DNA of 64,000 nucleotides from Phycicoccus avicenniae (GTDB lineage: Bacteria; Actinomycetota; Actinomycetes; Actinomycetales; Dermatophilaceae): the NCBI RefSeq assembly GCF_018139485.1, contig NZ_JAGSNF010000012.1:62001-126000 (forward strand), given 5' to 3'. Below are positions 16,348 to 24,362 of this stretch, piece after piece. The notes beneath the pieces were generated by a model. That model was not told where the DNA came from. It was given only the letters and a program-made list of their open reading frames with translations, and did no database searches. The position numbers and the translations under genes are program-made. Position 1 is the stretch's first letter. Every line of letters starts with the position of its first letter.

Positions 16348-17352
16348 TCAGCCCCTGTCCGCCAGGAGCCGAGCCGGCCGCGACGTGAGGAACCCCCAGC
16401 CCCAGGACCAGTGCATCGTCGCGAGCGCCGGGCCGGCGAGCAGCCGGGTGCGCCATCCCTCCCCCCGGGTGATCGCGACACCGCCGAGGACGACGGCCGC
16501 GAGGTAGCCGCCGGGCACGACGAGCGCCGGCCACCACACGAGCCCGAGCACGGTCGCGGCGCTCGTCCCGAGGACCATGGCCGGGGCCGCGAGGTAGCGG
16601 AGCGAGACCGTGCCCCGGTGGGTCGTCGCGACGACGCGCCGCCACCGGCCGTACTCGCGGTACTGCCGCGCCAGCGCCCGCACGCTCGCCCGGGGGCGGT
16701 AGGTCACGACGAGGTCGGGGGTGAACCACACCGTGCCGCCGGTGCTACGGATGCGGTGGTTCAGCTCCCAGTCCTGGGTGCGGGTGAACCGGGGGTCGTA
16801 GCCGCCGACCCGCTCCAGCGCCGAGCGTCGGAACACCCCGAGGTAGACGGTGTCGACCGACCCCGCACCCCCGCCGGTGTGGAAGCGCGACGCACCGACC
16901 CCGAGCGGGCTGCGCATCGCGGCGGCGACGGCCCGCTCGAACGGCGTCGTGCCGCGGGCGTCCATCGTGCCGCCGACGTTGTCGGCGCCGGTCTCCTCCA
17001 GCGCGGCCACGGCGGTCGAGACGTAGTCGGCCGGGATCTCGGCGTGCCCGTCGACCCGCACCACGACCGAGCCCCGCGCGGCCCCGATGGCCGCGTTGAG
17101 CGCGTCCGGCGTGCGGCCCGAGGGGTTGCGGACGAGGCGGACCCGGGGGTCGTCGGCGGCGAGCCGCTCCGCGACCTCGTCGGTCCGGTCCGTCGACGGT
17201 CCGAGCGCGAGGACGACCTCGAGCGGGCCCGCCCAGTCCTGGCCGAGCACCATCGCGACGGCGTCGGCGAGGTGGCGCTCCTCGTCGAGGATCGGCATGA
17301 CGACGCTGACGAGCGCTCGCGCGTCCGCCGGGGGGTGGTGGGGGTCGGGCAT
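16348..17352 (-). CDS. Family 2 glycosyltransferase with C-terminal membrane segments
   Basis: A 334-residue GT-A enzyme from ATG 17352. It begins VSVVMPILDEERHL after a short lead, has the VVRVDGHAEIP metal-binding (DxD-type DGH) segment near residue 95, and FTRTQDWELNHRIR near 190, the catalytic D-W-E-L/N-x-R block typical of succinoglycan-type GT2 enzymes. The last 90 residues contain two hydrophobic stretches that would anchor it to the membrane. It follows the LCP gene by only 5 bases, so the two are co-transcribed. It probably adds a sugar to a lipid-linked precursor; the donor is unknown. Confidence 0.87.
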   Translation of the reverse strand: MPDPHHPPADARALVSVVMPILDEERHLADAVAMVLGQDWAGPLEVVLALGPSTDRTDEVAERLAADDPRVRLVRNPSGRTPDALNAAIGAARGSVVVRVDGHAEIPADYVSTAVAALEETGADNVGGTMDARGTTPFERAVAAAMRSPLGVGASRFHTGGGAGSVDTVYLGVFRRSALERVGGYDPRFTRTQDWELNHRIRSTGGTVWFTPDLVVTYRPRASVRALARQYREYGRWRRVVATTHRGTVSLRYLAAPAMVLGTSAATVLGLVWWPALVVPGGYLAAVVLGGVAITRGEGWRTRLLAGPALATMHWSWGWGFLTSRPARLLADRG

Positions 17353-17357
17353 CGGCC

Positions 17358-18899
17358 TCAGCCGGCGGAGCAGACGCTCGCGAGGTCGCCGGTGTCCGCG
17401 TCCGGGTCGGTGCCGGGGCGTTCCATGACGGCCGGGAGGGACGGGCTCGGCGTGCTCGACGGCGTGGGCTCCGCCACCGGTGCGGCGGCCCCGTCGGCCT
17501 CCGCCTCCGCCGCCGCCTCGGCCTCCGCCTGCCGGCGCTCGGCGATCTCCTCGGCGGTCGGGAGGTCCTCGCTGCGCTCGATCGCCGACGCCACGGTGCT
17601 GCGCACGACCGCGGGGTCGTAGTCCCAGGGGTCGATGAGCGGCGGGACGAAGTTCACCGAGGTGATCTTCTCCTGCTTCGTGTGGACCGCCAGCTCCGCC
17701 AGTTCCGCGAGCGCGTCCTGCGGCACGTCGGTGCGCACGAGCCCCTTCGTCGCCGTCATGAGGTCGCCCATGTTGAGCAGGACCGTCCGCGGGTCGAGCT
17801 GCTGGACCAGGGCGGTGACGACGCAGCGCTGCCGGGCCATCCGCTCGTAGTTCGTCGAGCCCTCGCGGCTGCGGGCGTACCAGAGCGCGTGGTACCCGTC
17901 GAGGTGCTGGCGTCCCGGCTCGACGTACCCGACGACCGGCCAGGAGCCGCCGCCGATCGGGGTGCGGCGCTGGACGGTGATGTCGAGCCCGCCCACGGCG
18001 TCGACGACGCCGGAGAAGCCCTTGAGGTCGACCATGACGTAGTAGGCGATGTCGAGCCCGGACAGCGACTCGACCGCCTCCCGGGTGGCGACGACGCCCG
18101 GGTCCTGCGTGCCGGCCGGGAACTCGTCCGCGTGGTCGACCGCCCAGGTGTAGAGGCCGTTGAGGAGGCACTCGTCGCCGCAGGTCCACCCCTGCGGCAT
18201 GAGGCCGGCCATGACCGAACCGGGTCGGAAGGTGATGTGCTCGGTCTCGCGGCTGAACCCGAAGAGCACGGCCCGCCCGGTCTGCGCGTCGACGCTGGCG
18301 AGCTGGATGCTGTCCGGCCGCAGGCCGGTCCGGCCCGCGCCGCTGTCACCCCCGAGCAGGAGGATGTTGTAGCGCCCGGCCGCGGCGTCCGCCGCCTCCC
18401 CGGACCCGAAGACCGAGGCCATCGCCCCCCGTGCGTTGCCGACGGTGAGACCGACCCAGCCGACGAGGCCGGGGACGAGGAGGAAGGCGACGAGGGCGAG
18501 GACGACGCCGCGCCGGTCCCGCTGGGGCAGGCGGTCGGGGCGGCCGAGCCGCCAGGCGTCGACGAAGAGGGCGGCCCAGCCGAGCGCGAGCGCGAAGAGG
18601 AGGACCTGCGCGAGGAGGAGGAACCAGCCCCGGGTGCCGAGCCACAGCACCGCGGACCGGCTCACGAGGCCGAGCAGCCCCAGGAGCAGGACGGCGCCGA
18701 CCACCCCGAGCAGGACCCGCAGCGCGAGCCGGCCGAGGGCCCTGCTGCCCGCGACGAGCTGGGCGGAGCCGGGTACGAGGAGGGTCATCGCGAGCAGTGC
18801 CACCACCCGGCGCCGTCCACGCCGGGGGTCGACCCGGGGGCGCGGGTGCACGGTGTCGTCGGCGCGCTCGAGCACGGCGGATCCCCGGTCAGCTCCCAT
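17358..18899 (-). CDS. LytR-CpsA-Psr family protein with polytopic N-terminus
   Basis: A 513-residue protein from ATG 18899. Unlike the usual single-anchor LCP protein, it has about four hydrophobic segments between residues 25 and 150. The extracytoplasmic catalytic domain follows: YNILLLGGDSGAGRTGLRPD, FSRETEH, VDAVGGLDITV and LDGYHALWYARSREGSTNYERMARQR, which carry the conserved Asp and Arg residues that bind pyrophosphate. The C-terminal tail (from about residue 440) is Glu/Ala-rich then Pro/Ser/Thr-rich and ends with a Cys. LCP enzymes transfer lipid-linked polymers to peptidoglycan. A GATACT box 8 bases before the ATG suggests a nearly leaderless promoter. Confidence 0.9.
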   Translation of the reverse strand: MGADRGSAVLERADDTVHPRPRVDPRRGRRRVVALLAMTLLVPGSAQLVAGSRALGRLALRVLLGVVGAVLLLGLLGLVSRSAVLWLGTRGWFLLLAQVLLFALALGWAALFVDAWRLGRPDRLPQRDRRGVVLALVAFLLVPGLVGWVGLTVGNARGAMASVFGSGEAADAAAGRYNILLLGGDSGAGRTGLRPDSIQLASVDAQTGRAVLFGFSRETEHITFRPGSVMAGLMPQGWTCGDECLLNGLYTWAVDHADEFPAGTQDPGVVATREAVESLSGLDIAYYVMVDLKGFSGVVDAVGGLDITVQRRTPIGGGSWPVVGYVEPGRQHLDGYHALWYARSREGSTNYERMARQRCVVTALVQQLDPRTVLLNMGDLMTATKGLVRTDVPQDALAELAELAVHTKQEKITSVNFVPPLIDPWDYDPAVVRSTVASAIERSEDLPTAEEIAERRQAEAEAAAEAEADGAAAPVAEPTPSSTPSPSLPAVMERPGTDPDADTGDLASVCSAG

Positions 18900-19019
18900 G
18901 ACCACCGAGTATCGGCACGGACGAGGGCCGCGGCGACGAGGCGCGCCGACGGGGTGGGCCCGGGTTGACGACGTCGCGCAGCGGTCCTTGGCACACTGGG
19001 GCCCGACGAGAGGAGCGTG

Positions 19020-20276
19020 ATGTCCGACGACCACGCCCGGCCCATCCCGCGCCGTCCGGCGGCCTCCGACGACGACGTCGAGGTGGTCGACACCCGGCGC
19101 CGCCGCGCCGCAGGCCGGAAGGACTCCCGGGCGAGCGCCGCACCGCCCCCTCCCCCGCCCCCGTCGTCGGGCCGCCGCTCCACCCCGCCTCCCCCGCCAC
19201 CGCCCGGCGGCACCCGCTACGACGAGCTGGGCCGTCCGGTCCGGTCCTCGCCCCCGCCACCCGGTGGGGGCCGCGGCGGTCGGGGGGGCCGGCGCCGGCG
19301 ACGGGTCGGACCGGTGCGCTGGGTGCTGCTGCTGCTCCTCGCGTGGGTCGCCTTCGTCCTCGTCACCCCCGTGCACGCGTGGACGACCGTCGTGCGGGCC
19401 GACACCGCGCCCGCCGGGGAGCGCCCGGCCGACGGCGACGGGCACACCTACCTCCTCGTGGGCTCCGACAGCCGCGAGGGCCTCACCGACGAGGAGCGCA
19501 GCGAGCTCGGCACCGGCAGCGCCGAGGGGCGCCGGACGGACACGATCATCCTCGTCCACGTCCCGTCCGGCGCCGGCAAGGCCGTGCTCCTGTCGGTCCC
19601 CCGCGACAGCTACCTGCCGATCCCCGGGAACGGGTCGAACAAGGTCAACGCCGCCTTCGCCATCGGCGGCCCGCAGCTGCTCGTGCAGACGCTGGAGCAG
19701 TCGACGGGGCTGCGGATCGACGGCTACGCCGAGATCGGCTTCGGAGGCTTCGCCCGCGTCGTCGACAGCCTCGGCGGGGTCGAGATCTGCGTCGAGACAC
19801 CGATCGACGACGACAAGGCCCACATCACCCTCGACGCCGGGTGCCAGACGCTCGACGGCCGGACCTCCCTCGGCTACGTACGGGCCCGGTACTCCGACCC
19901 GCGCGGCGACATCGGGCGCGCCGAGCGGCAGCGGCAGTTCCTCGGCGCGGTGATGTCGCAGGCGGCCCGGCCGTCGACGGTCCTCCCGCCGTGGCGGTGG
20001 TGGGGCTTCACCCACGCCGGGGCGTCGAGCGTCGTCGTCGGTGAGGACACCGGCCTCGTCGACTCGGCCCGGCTCCTCCAGGCGCTGCGCGGGGTGTCCG
20101 GCGGCGACACCCTGAGCCTCGTCGTCCCGATCGCCGACGCGAACGCGACGACGGCCGCGGGCAGCTCGGTGATCTGGGACGAGGAGCAGGCGCGGTCCCT
20201 CTTCACGATGCTGCGCGACGGGACACCGGTCGACGCCCCGCCCCCGGGGACGACGCAGGACGACGCCACCGGCTGA
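19020..20276 (+). CDS. LytR-CpsA-Psr family wall-polymer transferase
   Basis: A 418-residue protein; ATG 19020 is preferred over the adjacent GTG because AGGAG then sits at proper spacing. The cytoplasmic N-terminus (1-95) is Pro- and Arg-rich with runs of Pro, a single membrane segment spans about 98-118, and the LCP domain follows: YLLVGSDSREGL, RTDTIILVHV, LLSVPRDSYLPIPG, KVNAAFAIGG, VDSLGGVEICV and YVRARYSDPRGDIGRAERQRQF. All hallmark Asp and Arg residues are present. It is divergent from the polytopic LCP gene and followed by a third LCP gene, so ligation of several polymers to peptidoglycan is likely. Confidence 0.93.
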   Translation: MSDDHARPIPRRPAASDDDVEVVDTRRRRAAGRKDSRASAAPPPPPPPSSGRRSTPPPPPPPGGTRYDELGRPVRSSPPPPGGGRGGRGGRRRRRVGPVRWVLLLLLAWVAFVLVTPVHAWTTVVRADTAPAGERPADGDGHTYLLVGSDSREGLTDEERSELGTGSAEGRRTDTIILVHVPSGAGKAVLLSVPRDSYLPIPGNGSNKVNAAFAIGGPQLLVQTLEQSTGLRIDGYAEIGFGGFARVVDSLGGVEICVETPIDDDKAHITLDAGCQTLDGRTSLGYVRARYSDPRGDIGRAERQRQFLGAVMSQAARPSTVLPPWRWWGFTHAGASSVVVGEDTGLVDSARLLQALRGVSGGDTLSLVVPIADANATTAAGSSVIWDEEQARSLFTMLRDGTPVDAPPPGTTQDDATG

Positions 20277-20310
20277 CCGGGACGTCCAGGGCACGCCCAG
20301 GAACGGTCGC

Positions 20311-20316
20311 TAGGGT
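20311..20316 (+). promoter_or_regulatory. Candidate -10 box (TAGGGT) for the third LCP gene
   Basis: TAGGGT lies in the 87-base gap between two LCP genes, giving a predicted leader of about 40 bases ending in a strong GAGGAG site before GTG 20364. No convincing -35 box was seen. Confidence 0.35.
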
Positions 20317-20363
20317 GTGGCGGCCGGTGACCCGGCCGAGCGAGCGTGGACGAGGAGTGATCA

Positions 20364-21878
20364 GTGGACGACGCGGACCCCCGGGGCGGCACCCCGGACC
20401 GGGACGACACCCCCCTCCGACGCCGGGACCTCCACCGCCCCACCGCGACCCACCCCCGGCGCCGCCGGGTCCTCCTCGCCGTCCTCGCGTTCGCCGTCGT
20501 CCTCGGGCTCGTGGCCGGCGTCGCCTTCTGGCGGCTCAGCGGCAACATCAACAGGGTCGACGTGTCCGGCGCCCTCGGCACGGACCGCCCCACGCGCGCC
20601 CCCCAGGCCGCCGAGGCGGTCAACCTCCTCCTCGTCGGGTCCGACACCCGCGAGGGCGAGGGCAACGACGAGTACGGGATGCCGGAGGCCGACCCGGGCC
20701 AGCACTCCGACACCAACCTCCTCGTCCACCTCTCGGCGGACCGCGAGTGGGCGATGGTCGTGTCCATCCCCCGCGACTCGATGGTCCCGGCGCCGCCGGA
20801 CTGCTCGCCGACCGCCCCGCAGGAGGAGTGGACGGTCAAGCAGTGGAACTGGAACTACCGCGACGGGGGCACCGGCTGCCTCATCCGCACCCTCGAGGGC
20901 AACACGGGGGTGTTCGTCGACCACTTCGCCGTCGTCGACTTCCGCGGCTTCCAGGACATGGTCGACGCGCTCGGCGGGGTCGAGGTGTGCACGACGCAGC
21001 CGATCACCGACCAGGACTCCGGCCTGCAGCTGGCCGCCGGCACTCATGTCCTGGAGGGCGAGCAGGCCCTCGCCTACGTGCGGACCCGCAAGTCCCTCGG
21101 GGACGGGTCCGACCTCGGGCGCATCGAGCGTCAGCAGGCGTTCCTGTCCTCCGTGGCCCAGGAGGCGACCTCGAGCGAGCTGCTCTTCCAGCCGACCCGG
21201 CTCTACGGCTTCCTCGACGCCGCGACGCGGTCCCTGACGACCGACCCCGAGTTCGGGCTGGGCACGATGCGCGACCTCGCCGAGAGCGTCCGCGGCATCG
21301 GCCTGGACAACGTCGAGTTCCTCACCGTGCCGAACGAGCCCTACCCGGCCGACACCAACCGCGTCCAGTGGCAGGAGTCCGCGGACGTCATCTGGGAGGC
21401 GATCCGCGAGGACCGGCGCATCGGGGAGGAGCCGGACCCGGCCGCGAGCCCGACCCCGTCCGAGGAGCCCCTCACCGTCTCCCCCGACGAGGTCACCGTC
21501 GAGGTCCTCAACGGCACCGGGGCCCCCGGCCTGGCCGGGCAGACGGGGGACTTCCTCGCGGCCCAGGGCTTCACGGTGGCCTCGACGGGCAACGCCGTCG
21601 ACGCCGCGGACGGGACCCTCGTCGAGTACTCGGTCGGGCAGGAGGAGGCCGCGCGCACCGTCGCCGCCGCCTTCCCCGGCGCGACGCTCGAGGAGGCGGA
21701 CGGTCTCGGTGAGAACGTCCGGGTCACCCTCGGCCCCGGCTCCGCCACCCCGGTCGAGGTGCCGAACCGGGTCGGCGACGAGCCGCTGCCGACCCCCACG
21801 GCCGTGGCCCCGAGCCCGGGACCCAGCGCGTCGCCGACGATCGAGGCCCGGGCGGCCGACGAGGACATCTGCTCCTGA
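20364..21878 (+). CDS. LytR-CpsA-Psr protein with C-terminal LytR_C domain
   Basis: A 504-residue protein from GTG 20364 (GAGGAG upstream). Single membrane segment at about 33-55, then the LCP domain: NLLLVGSDTREGEG, HSDTNLLVHLS, VVSIPRDSMVPAP, VDALGGVEVCT and YVRTRKSLGDGSDLGRIERQQ. Residues about 375-450 (VTVEVLNGTGAPGLAGQTGD onward) form a LytR_C domain, and the tail is Pro/Ser/Thr-rich. An LCP gene close to the following acyl-CoA dehydrogenase is also found near Rv3267-Rv3274c in mycobacteria, which ties this end of the wall cluster to the conserved block. It acts outside the membrane in polymer attachment. Confidence 0.93.
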   Translation: MDDADPRGGTPDRDDTPLRRRDLHRPTATHPRRRRVLLAVLAFAVVLGLVAGVAFWRLSGNINRVDVSGALGTDRPTRAPQAAEAVNLLLVGSDTREGEGNDEYGMPEADPGQHSDTNLLVHLSADREWAMVVSIPRDSMVPAPPDCSPTAPQEEWTVKQWNWNYRDGGTGCLIRTLEGNTGVFVDHFAVVDFRGFQDMVDALGGVEVCTTQPITDQDSGLQLAAGTHVLEGEQALAYVRTRKSLGDGSDLGRIERQQAFLSSVAQEATSSELLFQPTRLYGFLDAATRSLTTDPEFGLGTMRDLAESVRGIGLDNVEFLTVPNEPYPADTNRVQWQESADVIWEAIREDRRIGEEPDPAASPTPSEEPLTVSPDEVTVEVLNGTGAPGLAGQTGDFLAAQGFTVASTGNAVDAADGTLVEYSVGQEEAARTVAAAFPGATLEEADGLGENVRVTLGPGSATPVEVPNRVGDEPLPTPTAVAPSPGPSASPTIEARAADEDICS

Positions 21879-21879
21879 G

Positions 21880-21934
21880 GAGCGGGCCCGTCGTCCCGGG
21901 ACCGGGCGACCCCCCTGGTCGCCGGTGCCCGCTC
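21880..21934. terminator. Bidirectional terminator-like nested hairpin
   Basis: Between convergent genes there is a two-level inverted repeat: outer arms 21880-21887 and 21927-21934 (8 bp), inner arms 21905-21911 and 21917-21923 (7 bp, 5-base loop). It overlaps the stop codon of the acyl-CoA dehydrogenase. There is no U-tract, as is common at very high GC. Confidence 0.5.
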
Positions 21935-23099
21935 AGCCCTTGAGCAGCTGTCGGGCCATGACGAGACGTTGGACCTGGTTCGTCCCCTCGTAGATCTGGG
22001 TGATCTTGGCGTCGCGCATCATCCGCTCGAGGGGGAAGTCGCGGGTGTAGCCGGACCCGCCGAGGAGCTGGACGGCGTCGGTCGTCACCTGCATCGCGAC
22101 GTCCGAGGCGTACGCCTTGGCGGCGGCACCGAAGAACGGCAGGTCGTCGTCGGCCCGTTCGGACTTCGCGGCGGCCACGTAGACGAGCTGGCGGGCCGCC
22201 TCGAGCGTCATCGCCATGTCGGCGAGCATGAACTGCACCCCCTGGAACTCCGCGACGGCCTTGCCGAACTGTTTGCGCTCCTTGACGTAGGCGACGGCCT
22301 CGTCGAGGGCGCCCTGGGCGATGCCCACGGCCTGCGCACCGATGGTCACCCGGGTGTGGTCCAGGGTCCGCAGCGCGAGCGGCAGCCCGGCGCCGACCTC
22401 TCCGACGACCCGGTCACCGGGGATGCGGCACGCGTCGAAGTGCAGCTCACGGGTCGGGGACCCCTTGATCCCCAGCTTGCGCTCCTTCTCGCCGAAGGAG
22501 AACCCCTCGTCGCCCTTCTCGACGACGAACGCGGTGATGTTGCGCCCCCGCGGGCCGTCCGGGTCGGTGACGGCCAGGACGGTGTAGAACCCGCTGACCC
22601 CGGCGTTCGTGATCCACGACTTCTGCCCGGACAGCACCCAGTCGTCGCCGTCCCGGACGGCCTTGCACCGCATCGAGGCCGTGTCGGACCCGGCCTCGCG
22701 CTCGGAGAGCCCGTAGGAGAACGTCGTCTCCCCTGCGGCCAGCGGGGCGAGGTAGCGCTTCTTGACGTCCTCGCTCGCCGCGAGGACGAGCGGCATCGAG
22801 CCGAGCTTGTTGACCGCCGGGATGAGGCTCGAGGACGCGCACACCCGGGCGACCTCCTCGATGACGATGCACGTGGCGAGGGCGTCCGCGCCGACGCCGC
22901 CGTACTCCTCGGCGACGTGCGGGGCGAAGAAGTCGCTCGCGACGAGCGCGTCGTGCGCCTCCTGCGGGTAGCGCGACTCCTCGTCCACCGCGGCCGCGTG
23001 CGGCTTGATCTTGTCCTCCGCGACCGCGCGCACCGCCTCGCGGATGGCCTCGTGGTCCTCGGGGAGCCGGTAGGTGTCGAAGTCCGGGTTGCCGCTCAT
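21933..23099 (-). CDS. fadE25: Acyl-CoA dehydrogenase (FadE25-like)
   Basis: A 388-residue flavoenzyme of normal length that oxidises acyl-CoA to trans-2-enoyl-CoA with FAD. Motifs: FSYGLSEREAGSDTASM (FAD/substrate loop), WITNAGVSGFYTVLAV, and QIYEGTNQVQR near residue 370, whose Glu is the catalytic base in the short/medium-chain type. The ATG at 23099 sits 6 bases after TAGACT, predicting a leaderless mRNA. In mycobacteria the equivalent gene stands next to purE, purK and the acyl-CoA carboxylase genes, as here. The physiological acyl chain is unknown. Confidence 0.9.
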   Translation of the reverse strand: MSGNPDFDTYRLPEDHEAIREAVRAVAEDKIKPHAAAVDEESRYPQEAHDALVASDFFAPHVAEEYGGVGADALATCIVIEEVARVCASSSLIPAVNKLGSMPLVLAASEDVKKRYLAPLAAGETTFSYGLSEREAGSDTASMRCKAVRDGDDWVLSGQKSWITNAGVSGFYTVLAVTDPDGPRGRNITAFVVEKGDEGFSFGEKERKLGIKGSPTRELHFDACRIPGDRVVGEVGAGLPLALRTLDHTRVTIGAQAVGIAQGALDEAVAYVKERKQFGKAVAEFQGVQFMLADMAMTLEAARQLVYVAAAKSERADDDLPFFGAAAKAYASDVAMQVTTDAVQLLGGSGYTRDFPLERMMRDAKITQIYEGTNQVQRLVMARQLLKG

Positions 23100-23105
23100 C
23101 CCGCC

Positions 23106-23111
23106 AGTCTA
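23106..23111 (-). promoter_or_regulatory. Leaderless -10 box of the acyl-CoA dehydrogenase
   Basis: TAGACT on the minus strand, 6 bases before ATG 23099. Transcription would start at or next to the start codon. Confidence 0.55.
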
Positions 23112-23233
23112 CTCGCCGGTAACGACGGCGGGTCGACGCCGTCACGCCCTGCGGGACGACGGTCGGGTCCGTCGACGTCGCCCTCGCCTAGGGTGGGCCG
23201 GGCGGGCCGCGGGGCCCGCCGGAGGGGGATCGG

Positions 23234-23716
23234 ATGAGCGACGCCAGGACCGACGGCCACGACCGGGACGCCGGGCATGACGGCCCCGACCGGGCCGACG
23301 GACGCGAGAGGCCCGACCGCCTCGAGACGTCCCTGGGGTTCCCGTGGCGCTTCTACCGCTGGCTGTTCGTGGCCATGGCCGCGCTGCTCGGCGCGCAGGT
23401 GCTCATCGCGGTCCTCACCGACGCACCCCTGCGGCCGGGCTTCCTCCTGGCGCAGGTCCTGCCCCTCGTCCTCTCCCTCCCGCCGGCACTGGTCCTCCGG
23501 CGCCGGCCGCAGGTCGTCGACCGCGACGGGGTCGCGCCGGGCGCGTTCCGTCGGAGGATCCCGTGGTCCGACGTCGACCACGTCAGGCGACCGACCCGCT
23601 GGCAGCCGTACGTCACGCTCGTCCTGCGCGACGGCCGGGAGCGCGCGCTGTCGGTCGAGGGCGAGGAGGGCGCGCGGGACGTCGCGCGGATCGGGGACGT
23701 CCCGCTCCAGGACTGA
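23234..23716 (+). CDS. Small membrane protein with PH-like domain
   Basis: A 160-residue protein from ATG 23234, preceded by GGAGGGGG. The first 30 residues are charged (Asp, Arg, His), two membrane segments lie at about 38-75, and the C-terminal half (VVDRDGVAPGAFRRRIPWSDVDHVR) matches the bacterial PH (bPH6) pattern often found in actinobacterial membrane proteins. The role of these proteins is unknown; they may bind lipid or protein partners at the membrane. A TAGGGT box at about 23190 may be its promoter. It converges on the Imm5-like gene across a strong hairpin. Confidence 0.7.
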   Translation: MSDARTDGHDRDAGHDGPDRADGRERPDRLETSLGFPWRFYRWLFVAMAALLGAQVLIAVLTDAPLRPGFLLAQVLPLVLSLPPALVLRRRPQVVDRDGVAPGAFRRRIPWSDVDHVRRPTRWQPYVTLVLRDGRERALSVEGEEGARDVARIGDVPLQD

Positions 23717-23738
23717 GCCCCTCCGCGGCCCCTCGGGT

Positions 23739-23774
23739 GGAGCATCGTCGGGGCCATCGCCCCGACGATCCTCC
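23739..23774. terminator. Bidirectional terminator hairpin
   Basis: A 16-bp stem with one mismatch and a 4-base loop (23739-23754 paired with 23759-23774) lies between two convergent genes. This position and stem strength make a transcription terminator the best reading. Confidence 0.7.
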
Positions 23775-23806
23775 AATCGAGCCCGGCGCCGGGGTCGGCC
23801 ACGGGC

Positions 23807-24328
23807 TCAGTCGCGGAAGGCCCACCAGCAGATCGGGTTCCGCCGCTCCTGGTCCTCCAGGACGAGGGCGCGGACCTCGTGGGGCAGCCGGCCGCGCTGC
23901 CACCGGCACTCCGCGCGGCCCGCGGCGTCCTGCGCCGCCGCGTCCGGTCCCGCCGCCGCCCGGGCCGCCTTGACCGCGTAGGCGGCGGCGCCGAGGTCGT
24001 GCTCCGCGACATGGGCCACGACCCCGGCCTGACCGGCGGCGTACGCGGCCCACCGGGGAGCGCCGGTGAGCGGCCGGGCTGCGCCCATCGCGTGCCCGCC
24101 CGCCGCGCGGCTCACCGTCATCCCGGCCGCGCCGCGTACCCACGACCGGACCTGCTCCAGCGCCGCGCGAGGCCGCGGGTCGTCCGGGCGGACCTGCTCG
24201 AAGAGCGGCAGCACGTGCTCGGCGACCTCCGCCGCCCACAGCGCGAGGAGGTGGTGGTGGTCCTCGCTCAGCGACCCGCCGCGCCGCACCGTGACGAGCC
24301 TCTGGTCCCGCACCTCCGGGAGGATCAC
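23807..24328 (-). CDS. Putative Imm5-like immunity-family protein
   Basis: A 173-residue helical protein from GTG 24328 with no clear ribosome binding site. VLPLFEQVRPDDPRPRAAL followed by Ala-rich helices with HVAEHDLGAAAYAVKAA resembles the Imm-5-like domain seen in many actinobacterial proteins, sometimes mislabelled as exonuclease. The C-terminus (LPHEVRALVLEDQERRNPICWWAF) resembles the end of such proteins. No polymorphic toxin or other cognate partner is nearby, so it is an orphan here and an immunity role is uncertain. It follows the oxidoreductase gene by 34 bases on the same strand. Confidence 0.5.
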   Translation of the reverse strand: MILPEVRDQRLVTVRRGGSLSEDHHHLLALWAAEVAEHVLPLFEQVRPDDPRPRAALEQVRSWVRGAAGMTVSRAAGGHAMGAARPLTGAPRWAAYAAGQAGVVAHVAEHDLGAAAYAVKAARAAAGPDAAAQDAAGRAECRWQRGRLPHEVRALVLEDQERRNPICWWAFRD

Positions 24329-24362
24329 CGGGGGCTCGCGTCGTCCCGCCGGCCGGGACCGG

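Noticed and set aside
19020-19320. Pro-rich runs in the LCP protein as a possible sequence repeat element
   Set aside because: The runs of Pro codons reflect a low-complexity cytoplasmic N-terminus common in actinobacterial LCP proteins, not a DNA repeat family.
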